The notes under the pieces: generated by a model
What the model was told of the DNA's origin: nothing
Seen by the model: only the letters and a program-made list of their open reading frames with translations
The model's database searches: none
Translations under genes and position numbers: made by a program
In this document: one piece after another, positions 15,440 through 23,267 of the stretch
Numbering within the stretch: position 1 is the stretch's first letter
Layout of the letters: each line of letters begins with the position of its first letter
From: Methylococcales bacterium
Lineage (GTDB): Bacteria; Pseudomonadota; Gammaproteobacteria; Methylococcales; Methylomonadaceae
Length of the DNA stretch: 29,257 bases
NCBI GenBank assembly: GCA_023144875.1
Contig: JAGLEW010000055.1
Coordinates: forward strand, 1 to 29,257
Reading direction: 5' to 3'

Positions 15440-16200
15440 GAGGCTTGCTTTGCTTCATAAGTCGCTTTCAGTGCGAGATATTGCTCGGTAAAAGCTTGAA
15501 TAACCTCGTGATTATAATCACGCATACCGCTAATTAGAATTTTTTTAAAGCCTTTACCGACTGTTTTTCCCTCTGAATTTACTTGAAAATGAAACCGCGC
15601 ATCCCCTCGTTTTCCTTTAATATCCAGCGTGTTTTCAATAGCACTCAGTTCAGGGCGGGTAAAATTTAAGGATTCAAATTCAAAAAGCATGCTTTCATAA
15701 ATAACTAATGGTCGTGTGGTATTAATCATAACCTGTTGTTCTGCCATGAGTGGCACTAAAATATGCGGGAAATTGGGGCCTGAAAACGCCACGTAATCTC
15801 GAATAAATCCTTCAAGTAACGTTTTATCATGAATTTTATCGCCACTCCGATTCACCTTCATATAAGTTTTTTGATCATCATCCGTAATTTCGAAATAATC
15901 AGCCTCAGTTTCAGGGAAGTTCAAATAAACATCATGCCCCACCATCCCTGAGAAAGTAAATTGCATTTTTTGACTTAAGCCATATTTTGCAATGACCAAT
16001 GCAACCAGTAAATCACCAGGCACACAAAAACGTTTGGCATGAGGGTCATGCAAGGGGTTAAAATCTTTAGCAATGTCTTTTGCAAAATGGCTTGCCTGTT
16101 CCGCACGGATTAAAATTTGTCCCTCATGCGTGGTATAAAATTGATTTAGAAACATGTAAACTTTTTGATAATTAAAAAATGGAATTGTAACATTACTCAT
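15436..16200 (-). CDS. DUF3581 family protein
   Basis: 254 residues from ATG 16200, or 239 from ATG 16155 (MFLNQFY), which matches the usual family start. The family is conserved in gammaproteobacteria. DFNPLHDPHAKRFCVPGDLL (46-65) resembles the hydratase motif of MaoC hot-dog proteins (D-x-N-P-x-H), with D46, N48 and H51. The C-terminal half shows no recognised motif. It lies 9 bases after the TonB-receptor stop, so ATG 16200 could be translationally coupled to it. No function is known to me. Confidence 0.8.
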   Translation of the reverse strand: MSNVTIPFFNYQKVYMFLNQFYTTHEGQILIRAEQASHFAKDIAKDFNPLHDPHAKRFCVPGDLLVALVIAKYGLSQKMQFTFSGMVGHDVYLNFPETEADYFEITDDDQKTYMKVNRSGDKIHDKTLLEGFIRDYVAFSGPNFPHILVPLMAEQQVMINTTRPLVIYESMLFEFESLNFTRPELSAIENTLDIKGKRGDARFHFQVNSEGKTVGKGFKKILISGMRDYNHEVIQAFTEQYLALKATYEAKQAS

Positions 16201-16209
16201 TCTCTGACA

Positions 16210-18645
16210 TTAAAATTCAGCGGATAAGCGCATATAATAAAACCCACCATTATGTCCAAAAGGGCTGGTTTGTAAAAAACGCCCATTCCCTCGTAGCTTT
16301 TTAGGGGCGCTATCAAATAAATTATGCACCCCAATGCCAATATTAAAATGCCGATCCAGTTGATACGACAGATCTATATCCGCTAACCACTGGCTTTCAA
16401 AGCCTTCTTGATTAAAGGTAAAGCCACCGACTTTCATCACCTTAAAGGCCCCTTCAAAGCCTCCCACTTTATAATCAGCCATTAAAATTAAATTTTGACT
16501 TGGTTGTCCTGATTCAATATTTTCATGATCGCCATGACTGATAATAATATCCCCCCCATGTTCACCTAAAATTTCAGGGGCATGAACCCCTCCTAAAACC
16601 TTGGTTTGATGATAATGATACAGTGCGGATAACTTTAATTCGCCACGTTTTTGTAAATTAAAATCGTAATTTGCCCGAATATCATAGCCTTGGGTTTCCG
16701 TGTTAATCGCATTGGTAAAAAAACGCGCTGCTGATAAATTATTGCTGCCTAAAATACCTTTAATTTCGGGGGAAAGCCCAGAGGTTATATTGCGTGAAAA
16801 AATAATTCGATCATCAATTTTAGTATAAAAATAATCCGCACTTAATGAAAAATGAGCGACAGGCTCCAACATAAAACCAATCGTGAAATGTTGCGATTTT
16901 TCAGGCTTTAATGCCTTTGCCCCTAATGCTTGTGATATGGAAGCATTGACGGGAAGTGTTGAGGTGGAGGTCAAATGACCATTAATACTGATTGAAGAGG
17001 TTGAGTTAAAATACGATTGTTGCAACGATGGGGCACGAAAGCCTGTACTCATGGAGCCTCTTAAAAGAAGCTCATCAATAACCCGATAACCTAATGAAAA
17101 TTTTCCATTTAAACTGGAACCAAAATCACTGTAATATTCATAACGCCCTGCCACTCCTATCGATAACTTATTGAAAAACTGAGTATTCAAATCAAGATAA
17201 GTTGAAAAATTATGCCTGTCTTCACTGAGTTCATTACTTTTTCTAAAACCTGGAAAGCCTTGTGCGCCTGCCATTGTGCTCTGACCTCTATTTGGCCCGT
17301 CCAAAACAGGAACGTTGCCATGAATATAAGAAGCTTTATCACCTGCCGCAATAGAAAATGTTTCATAACGCCATTCGAAACCTAATGCCATTTCTAATGG
17401 TTTTTCAAAGCCCCAATTTATTTTTTTAAATAAATCTAAATTAGTCGTATGTTGTCTGGAGTGTAATCCACCTGCATCAAAAGATGTGGGACTTGCCATC
17501 CCTAATGAAGCATTCACTGAATTTTTAACATCGTAATGAATATAATTTCCGCCAACGGTATGACTTAAATCCCATGACATACCAAAACTGGTTTCACCTT
17601 TTGAGCCGACGGTTGCTGAATAATCAATAATATTTGAACCAAATAAAGGTAAAAACCCATTAGGGTAAAGACCTCTTACATTTCGATTATCTAAGGCACG
17701 TCTAAAAAAAACGCTGGATTCATTACGTCGATAATTCATGGAGCCATTTAAATAAAAAATCAATGTATTTGAAAGCGGAACTTCTGAGTTAAAGGCGAAT
17801 AAAAAACTCTTTACACGAGCATCGCCTTCTCGGTCAGTAAATCGATGAGCTTGATTATTTTTAGGATCTCCAACAAAGTATTGCTCACGTGTATCAATAT
17901 CTGCACGATCCGTTGGGTGATGACTGCGTAATTCGGCAGTCATATTTATAAAGCCATCCATTGGTAAAGTGATCCCATAATGCACATCGGCTTGATAAAG
18001 TTCCCCATCCCCGTTATAAGTTTGTCCAACAGTAGAGGTCAGTCGCCGTTCTTCGCCCCCTGATTTTAAAATAATATTAATAATCCCTGCAATCGCATCT
18101 GAGCCATATTGAGCCGCCGCCCCATCACGTAAAACTTCAACGCGGGCGATTGATCGCAGAGGAATGGTATTTAAATCCACGCCTGTTGAGCCACGACCGA
18201 CAGTTCCATTGACATGTAATAAACTACTTGCATGTAACCGTTTACCATTAACCAACACCAGTACTTGATCAGGTGACATGCCTCTCAGCGTAAACGGGCG
18301 AACATGGGCGCTGCCATCGGCTAAATAGGGACGTGGGTAATTAAACCCTGGAATGAATCGCTGTAATACCTGTGTTAATTCAGTGAAACCCGTTTTATCA
18401 ATTTGTTCTGCGGTGACCACATCAACAGGCACTTTGGCATCGGATGAATCAATGGCTTTTCCACGGCTACCGATATTTATTTTCGCACTGGTTTCCATGT
18501 CTAATAAATTCTCTAACGAATAATCTTCTAAGTTATCCTTATCAGCTATGGGGATTTCATCACTTATTTTTTCTTGTGCTGCCAGAGGTGTATTTATAAA
18601 AATTTGACTGAATAGGATAACGAAGGGAAGTACTGTTTTTTTCAT
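16210..18645 (-). CDS. TonB-dependent outer-membrane receptor
   Basis: 811 residues. A signal peptide (1-23, ending PLAAQ) is followed by LEDYSLENLLDMETSAKINIGSRG, an N-terminal segment often seen in receptors encoded with DUF4154 proteins. The plug domain (about 60-200) has VDVVTAEQIDKTG, RGMSPDQVLVLVNGKR, RVEVLRDGAAAQYGSDAIAGIINII. The remaining ~600 residues form the 22-strand barrel with YEYYSDFGSSLNGKFSLGYR, STGFRAPSLQQSYF, LKPEKSQHFTIGF and a C-terminal Phe for BAM recognition. The transported substrate is unknown; siderophores, cobalamin, metals or sugars are all possible. It is 11 bases after the YfiR-like gene. Confidence 0.95.
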   Translation of the reverse strand: MKKTVLPFVILFSQIFINTPLAAQEKISDEIPIADKDNLEDYSLENLLDMETSAKINIGSRGKAIDSSDAKVPVDVVTAEQIDKTGFTELTQVLQRFIPGFNYPRPYLADGSAHVRPFTLRGMSPDQVLVLVNGKRLHASSLLHVNGTVGRGSTGVDLNTIPLRSIARVEVLRDGAAAQYGSDAIAGIINIILKSGGEERRLTSTVGQTYNGDGELYQADVHYGITLPMDGFINMTAELRSHHPTDRADIDTREQYFVGDPKNNQAHRFTDREGDARVKSFLFAFNSEVPLSNTLIFYLNGSMNYRRNESSVFFRRALDNRNVRGLYPNGFLPLFGSNIIDYSATVGSKGETSFGMSWDLSHTVGGNYIHYDVKNSVNASLGMASPTSFDAGGLHSRQHTTNLDLFKKINWGFEKPLEMALGFEWRYETFSIAAGDKASYIHGNVPVLDGPNRGQSTMAGAQGFPGFRKSNELSEDRHNFSTYLDLNTQFFNKLSIGVAGRYEYYSDFGSSLNGKFSLGYRVIDELLLRGSMSTGFRAPSLQQSYFNSTSSISINGHLTSTSTLPVNASISQALGAKALKPEKSQHFTIGFMLEPVAHFSLSADYFYTKIDDRIIFSRNITSGLSPEIKGILGSNNLSAARFFTNAINTETQGYDIRANYDFNLQKRGELKLSALYHYHQTKVLGGVHAPEILGEHGGDIIISHGDHENIESGQPSQNLILMADYKVGGFEGAFKVMKVGGFTFNQEGFESQWLADIDLSYQLDRHFNIGIGVHNLFDSAPKKLRGNGRFLQTSPFGHNGGFYYMRLSAEF

Positions 18646-18656
18646 TAAAAAACCGC

Positions 18657-19217
18657 TTAATAAAATTTGATAACATTTGACAACGCAGGATTAATTTTTA
18701 ACAAGTGGCCTGTAAAAATAATAGAATTGCCTTTGATTTTAACTTTTGTACCTTGCATATAGTATTGAAACAGACCATTTCTTTCGATAAATCCACGAAT
18801 GGCACTGACGGTCATAATGGGTTTATCGCTTACAAAATCTAAAATAGCCTCAAGATTAGTATCTTCCGATAAACTAATAAATAATACATGGCAACCCATT
18901 GATTCTTCAGCTTTATTTATATAAATCACTCTCACAGGTTTGCGCTGAATTTTTGACTTAGTGGTATAAACTTTTTCAAGATAATCTTTAAAGTTATTTT
19001 CCCCTAGAATACAAAGATCAAAGGAAGCACTTTTCGCCTGCACAGATGAAGGTGGCCAAATAACATTTGATGACAAACTTTTTAAATATTTTGCCTGAAC
19101 TTTCTCACGATCTAACGCGTGCGCTGAAATCGACACAAGAAACATGCTGATAGATACTATAAACAAGAATAATTGATAAAAATATTGTTGTTGAGTCTTT
19201 TTATGTAGAGATCTCAT
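18657..19217 (-). CDS. YfiR/DUF4154 family periplasmic protein
   Basis: 186 residues from ATG 19217; a GTG at 19235 would add six. The signal peptide ends SISAHA. The domain matches YfiR: YLKSLSSNVIWP, FDLCILGEN, RVIYINKAEESMGCHVLFIS. Cys69 and Cys109 correspond to the conserved disulphide-forming pair of Pseudomonas YfiR; the second YfiR pair is not seen. YfiR represses the diguanylate cyclase YfiN by acting on its periplasmic domain. Here no YfiN is present; the divergent gene encodes a histidine kinase with a CHASE8-like periplasmic domain, and a TonB receptor follows. It probably acts as a periplasmic regulator of that kinase, which is inference. Confidence 0.85.
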   Translation of the reverse strand: MRSLHKKTQQQYFYQLFLFIVSISMFLVSISAHALDREKVQAKYLKSLSSNVIWPPSSVQAKSASFDLCILGENNFKDYLEKVYTTKSKIQRKPVRVIYINKAEESMGCHVLFISLSEDTNLEAILDFVSDKPIMTVSAIRGFIERNGLFQYYMQGTKVKIKGNSIIFTGHLLKINPALSNVIKFY

Positions 19218-19632
19218 TTTAGCCACAGGTTGCACACAATTTATTTTTATAATTTACTTTAGAAAAGGACAAAATACGAAATATGAAACTTTTATTATTT
19301 TATCACCCTAGGCATTACGTTATTTTCAAAAGGGTAATTCTATCAAAGGGAATGACGTGTATTTTTTATTTATAAGCATTATCAGATGCAGTTCGCATTA
19401 TTATAAATACAGCTTCTAATAGATTTGATAATTTCAACTGAAAATAATACACTTTAGTTTAACGTGTGAAAGTAAACATTAACATCTATAATACAAAGCC
19501 TAACAATTATAACAAAAATTTAGAATATTCTCATGCCGACTAAATTTCAATTTTTACGGTTATCTTGCATAATAGAAATTGTCTAAACCGTTGCTAACCT
19601 ATTAAATTCTCAACATTTTTTTAGAAATATAG
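19218..19632. promoter_or_regulatory. Divergent intergenic region between YfiR-like gene and hybrid kinase
   Basis: About 415 AT-rich bases with no convincing gene or RNA. Candidate elements for the kinase are TATAAT at 19487-19492, and TTTCAA (19545-19550) with TGCATAAT, whose -10 at 19568-19573 is 17 bases away. No clear operator palindrome was found. It must hold both divergent promoters. Confidence 0.45.
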
Positions 19633-21585
19633 ATGATAAAAAGCCTTTCTAATATCTCAATTAGAACAAAGTTAGTTTTTATTTTAAACTTTACCGCGAT
19701 GATTTCCTTACTCATTGCCAGTAGTGTTTTTTTATACATTGGTGTTACAACAACGCAAGAGGCTGAAATTGCCAACATTAAGCAATTATCAAAAGTGGCG
19801 AGTTTAAATTTAAGCCTTGCTTTAAATTTTGCTGATAATGAGAATGCCGATAAAACACTGAAGACCTTAAACGTTAACAGCAGTATTATGACGGCGTTCC
19901 TCTACGATGATAATAACGAAATTTTTGCAAATTATTTTAACCCCCATGTTTTATTAGAGAATCAGCATAAACTAAAAAGAGACTCGCTAAAATATTTTTC
20001 CAAGTTTAATAAAACGGAACCTCAAGAAATACAAAACTCATTCTTTTTTTTGGAAAATTTTGATTTACTCATCCCTATTTATGCAGATGATGAGCAAGTT
20101 GGCACATTACATGTGACGTTTAACAGCCAAAGCCTTAGAAAAAAACTTAAAAACCTAACTGATTTATTTTTAATTTTTATTGGCATAATGACCATTATTA
20201 TTTTGATTTTAGCGTATTTTTCTCAGCGCATGTTTTCAGAACCCATTTATGAACTTTTGCACATTATGAAAAAAGTTCATGAAAATAAGGATTATATTTT
20301 TACGCAGCAAATCAAGCGTGACGATGAGTATGGTAATTTATTTCGTGGTTTTAATGCCATGATGATAGAACTCAAACGTATCGAGGACGAGTTAATCATC
20401 GCTAAAAATAAAGCCGATGAGTCTAATCAAACAAAAAGTGATTTTTTAGCCAATATGAGCCATGAGATTAGAACCCCTATGAATGCGATTATCGGTTTAA
20501 GTGAGCTTATTTTAAAAACAGACCTGAACCCGACACAACATAATTATCTTTTTAGAATTAATCGTGCGGCGATTGACTTACTTGGTTTGATTAATGATCT
20601 CCTTGATTTTTCTAAAATTGAAGCAGGCATGTTGGAAATTGAGTATCGAGATTTTGATCTTGCTGTCGAAGTCACAGAAAATATTTTAAATTTGAATCAA
20701 AATCTTGCATTGGAAAAAGGGATTAACTTATACTGCCACACAAGTCCTAGTGTTCCTCGGTATTTAATCGGTGATCCGCTTAGAATTCGGCAAATACTGA
20801 CTAATCTTGTTAGTAATGCGATTAAATTCACACATCAAGGAAAAGTGATTATTGAAATCACGAAAGGGCAGCTCAGTGACGATCTTAAAATAGAACTAAT
20901 ATTTAATGTTAAAGACACAGGGATCGGCATTAACAATGAACAAATAGAACAATTATTCAACCCCTTCACACAAGCGGACACATCAACGACAAGGTGCTTT
21001 GGTGGTACAGGTTTAGGACTTGCTATATGCAAACAGCTCACCGAACTAATGAAGGGAGATATTTCGGTGTCAAGCCAAATTAACTCAGGAAGCCAATTTA
21101 CCTTTACCACTTATTTAGGCATTCAAAACGATCAATCACCTATGATGATAACCGCACAAAACAGTCAAAATGAACCTTTTAAAGATATGAATATTCTAAA
21201 TGATAGCCACATATTACTCGCCGAAGACAATCGAATTAATCAACTGGTTGCCGTCGAATTTTTAAAATTAGTAGGGGCTCGCGTTGATATTGCCAAAAAT
21301 GGGAAAGAAGCGGTCGAAAAAGCACTGGATGAGACCCATTACGATGCTATTTTAATGGATGTACAAATGCCTGAAATGGATGGTATGGAAGCCACCAAAA
21401 TTATCCGTAAACAGTTAACGGATGTGCCTATTATTGCCATGACTGCTTATGCTATGGGAGAGGAAAAACAGCAATTTTTAGACGCGGGCATGAGTTCGCA
21501 CATTCCAAAACCTATTGACTCCAAGCTTCTGTACAAAACACTCGAACATTGGATTGCAAAGTATCGAAATGATACGCAAAAATAA
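19633..21585 (+). CDS. Hybrid sensor histidine kinase with CHASE8-like sensor and receiver domain
   Basis: 650 residues. TM1 is about 14-38. The periplasmic domain (about 40-172) has LSKVASLNLSLALNFAD and TAFLYDDNNEIFANYF, the CHASE8 pattern known from YfiN. TM2 is about 175-197, then HAMP (200-255). The HisKA domain has phospho-acceptor H277 (NMSHEIRTPMNAIIG). The HATPase carries LVSNAIKF (N box), DTGIGI (G1) and GGTGLGLAI (G2). A C-terminal receiver (about 527-645) has LLAEDN, phospho-acceptor D576 in LMDVQMPEMDG, MTAYAM and the HIPKPID Lys. No HPt domain is present, so a separate HPt or direct output is needed. Divergent from the YfiR-like gene and ends 2 bases before the convergent ftsX. 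Confidence 0.93.
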   Translation: MIKSLSNISIRTKLVFILNFTAMISLLIASSVFLYIGVTTTQEAEIANIKQLSKVASLNLSLALNFADNENADKTLKTLNVNSSIMTAFLYDDNNEIFANYFNPHVLLENQHKLKRDSLKYFSKFNKTEPQEIQNSFFFLENFDLLIPIYADDEQVGTLHVTFNSQSLRKKLKNLTDLFLIFIGIMTIIILILAYFSQRMFSEPIYELLHIMKKVHENKDYIFTQQIKRDDEYGNLFRGFNAMMIELKRIEDELIIAKNKADESNQTKSDFLANMSHEIRTPMNAIIGLSELILKTDLNPTQHNYLFRINRAAIDLLGLINDLLDFSKIEAGMLEIEYRDFDLAVEVTENILNLNQNLALEKGINLYCHTSPSVPRYLIGDPLRIRQILTNLVSNAIKFTHQGKVIIEITKGQLSDDLKIELIFNVKDTGIGINNEQIEQLFNPFTQADTSTTRCFGGTGLGLAICKQLTELMKGDISVSSQINSGSQFTFTTYLGIQNDQSPMMITAQNSQNEPFKDMNILNDSHILLAEDNRINQLVAVEFLKLVGARVDIAKNGKEAVEKALDETHYDAILMDVQMPEMDGMEATKIIRKQLTDVPIIAMTAYAMGEEKQQFLDAGMSSHIPKPIDSKLLYKTLEHWIAKYRNDTQK

Positions 21586-21587
21586 AG

Positions 21588-22604
21588 CTATTCTAATCGT
21601 ATACTTTTAAGTTGATAATGCAAGACCATCCACGCCCCTAAAACCCCTAGGGTTGAAGAAATAGCCAATAGAATCAAGCTTTCTGAAAAATTTAAAAATA
21701 AAACTTCATAGGTATGATCATATAATTCTGATAAACGCTCTATCGGGGCTTTTAGAATGACCATTACTACCGTCACAATGACCCATGCAATAGCACCTGC
21801 AAACAACCCGAACCAAAAGCCTGTGTATAAAAAAGGTCGTTGAATAAACGAATGTGTTGCCCCAACTAATTTAGAAATAAGCACTTCTTCGCGCCTATCT
21901 TCTAATTCTAAGCGAATGGTATTTCCCATTACAAATAACACCGCAAAACTTAATACCGCGCTCAATAAAATCATCCCTTGGCGCGCTAAATCCATCATTG
22001 ATTGCAATCGTTGTATCCACTGCATATCCATTTGGGCAATATCAACGTCTTCTAACCGTTTCAAGCGCTCTAATAAATCTTCCAAGGATTCCCTTTTTAC
22101 TAACGAGTTTTTAGGGATAACTTGCAAAACTGTTGGTAGTGGGTTGTTTTCCAAGGCATTTAATGCACTTCCAAAACCACTATAATCCTTAAATTCGGCT
22201 AATGCCATTGATTGAGTAATCAAATCAACTTGCTTAACATCAGGCCATTCTACGATTTTATCCGCTAATTTTCGCCCCATTAAATCATCGGCATTACTAT
22301 TTAAAAAAAGCGTAATATCACTGGATGTTTCTAATGTCCCTGTGAGCTGCTCAACATTTTTTAATAACACATGAAAACTACTGGCTAAAGCAATACTAAT
22401 CGCTAACACGACCACCGTCATGATAGAAGTCAAAGGGGTTTTTAATAATTTACTTAAGCTTGCAAATAACGTTTGCACATGCAACGCCATGTAAATATAA
22501 AAGCGGTTTTCTTCAATTTCCTTTGCCTTTTTTACCTTAAGAACCTCTTCAGAGGCATCGTCTGTCTTCGGCTTTTGAAGATTCTTGTTTTTACTTGTCA
22601 TCAT
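21588..22604 (-). CDS. ftsX: Cell division protein FtsX
   Basis: 338 residues. Integral membrane partner of FtsE; the complex controls septal peptidoglycan hydrolases through EnvC in gammaproteobacteria. A ~45-residue charged cytoplasmic N-terminus precedes TM1 (about 58-82), a periplasmic loop (about 85-205 including SDITLFLN and LPTVLQVIP), and three more helices. EDRREEVLISKLVGATHSFIQRPFL is the conserved FtsX cytoplasmic loop. It starts 6 bases after the ftsE stop. rpoH, the usual next gene in enterics, is absent here. Confidence 0.96.
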   Translation of the reverse strand: MMTSKNKNLQKPKTDDASEEVLKVKKAKEIEENRFYIYMALHVQTLFASLSKLLKTPLTSIMTVVVLAISIALASSFHVLLKNVEQLTGTLETSSDITLFLNSNADDLMGRKLADKIVEWPDVKQVDLITQSMALAEFKDYSGFGSALNALENNPLPTVLQVIPKNSLVKRESLEDLLERLKRLEDVDIAQMDMQWIQRLQSMMDLARQGMILLSAVLSFAVLFVMGNTIRLELEDRREEVLISKLVGATHSFIQRPFLYTGFWFGLFAGAIAWVIVTVVMVILKAPIERLSELYDHTYEVLFLNFSESLILLAISSTLGVLGAWMVLHYQLKSIRLE

Positions 22605-22610
22605 GTGGGG

Positions 22611-23267
22611 TTACCCTTCCTTTAATTGACCATTTTCTAAGGTTAAAACGCGATAATCCATTTGTGTAATAATATCAATATCATGGGTTGCAATTAAAAT
22701 CGTCACGCCCACTTGCTGAAACTGGGCAAATAAGCGCATAACTTCGGCGGACAGCTCTGGATCAAGGTTTCCCGTCGGTTCGTCAGCCAAAATTAACGAG
22801 GGTTTATTGACAATGGCTCTGGCAATACTCACACGTTGCTGCTCCCCCCCTGATAAGCCTAAGGGATATTTTTTTTCTTTACCCAGTAAGCCGACTTTAT
22901 CAAGTGAGGCACGTACTCGTCGCCCAATTTCTTGTTGACCATAACCCGATACCACTAACGGCAAGGCAACATTATCAAACACAGTTCGGTCATGTAATAA
23001 TTTATAATCCTGAAAAATAAGCCCTAATTTACGCCGAATAAAGGGAATATGCCGTTCTTTTATACCTTTTAAATTACGTCCATCCAAGGTGATTTCACCG
23101 CCACTGCAATGCTCCATAATCGCAATTAATTTCAACATAGTACTTTTACCTGCCCCTGATTGACCTGTTAAAAAGGCCATTTCACCGTAGTGTAAATGCA
23201 AATTCACATCTAATAATACATTGCCTGTATCAGGGTATCCTTTGCTTACTTTATCAAAAATTAACAT
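22611..23267 (-). CDS. ftsE: Cell division ATP-binding protein FtsE
   Basis: 218 residues, normal length. ABC ATPase of the FtsEX complex. Walker A GQSGAGKST is at about 35-43, the Q-loop is LIFQDYKLL, the signature LSGGEQQR, Walker B LILADEPTGNLD and the switch His ATHD. The ATG overlaps the stop of the CtaA-FtsY fusion by one base (TAATG), the translationally coupled arrangement of the classic ftsYEX operon. Confidence 0.97.
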   Translation of the reverse strand: MLIFDKVSKGYPDTGNVLLDVNLHLHYGEMAFLTGQSGAGKSTMLKLIAIMEHCSGGEITLDGRNLKGIKERHIPFIRRKLGLIFQDYKLLHDRTVFDNVALPLVVSGYGQQEIGRRVRASLDKVGLLGKEKKYPLGLSGGEQQRVSIARAIVNKPSLILADEPTGNLDPELSAEVMRLFAQFQQVGVTILIATHDIDIITQMDYRVLTLENGQLKEG

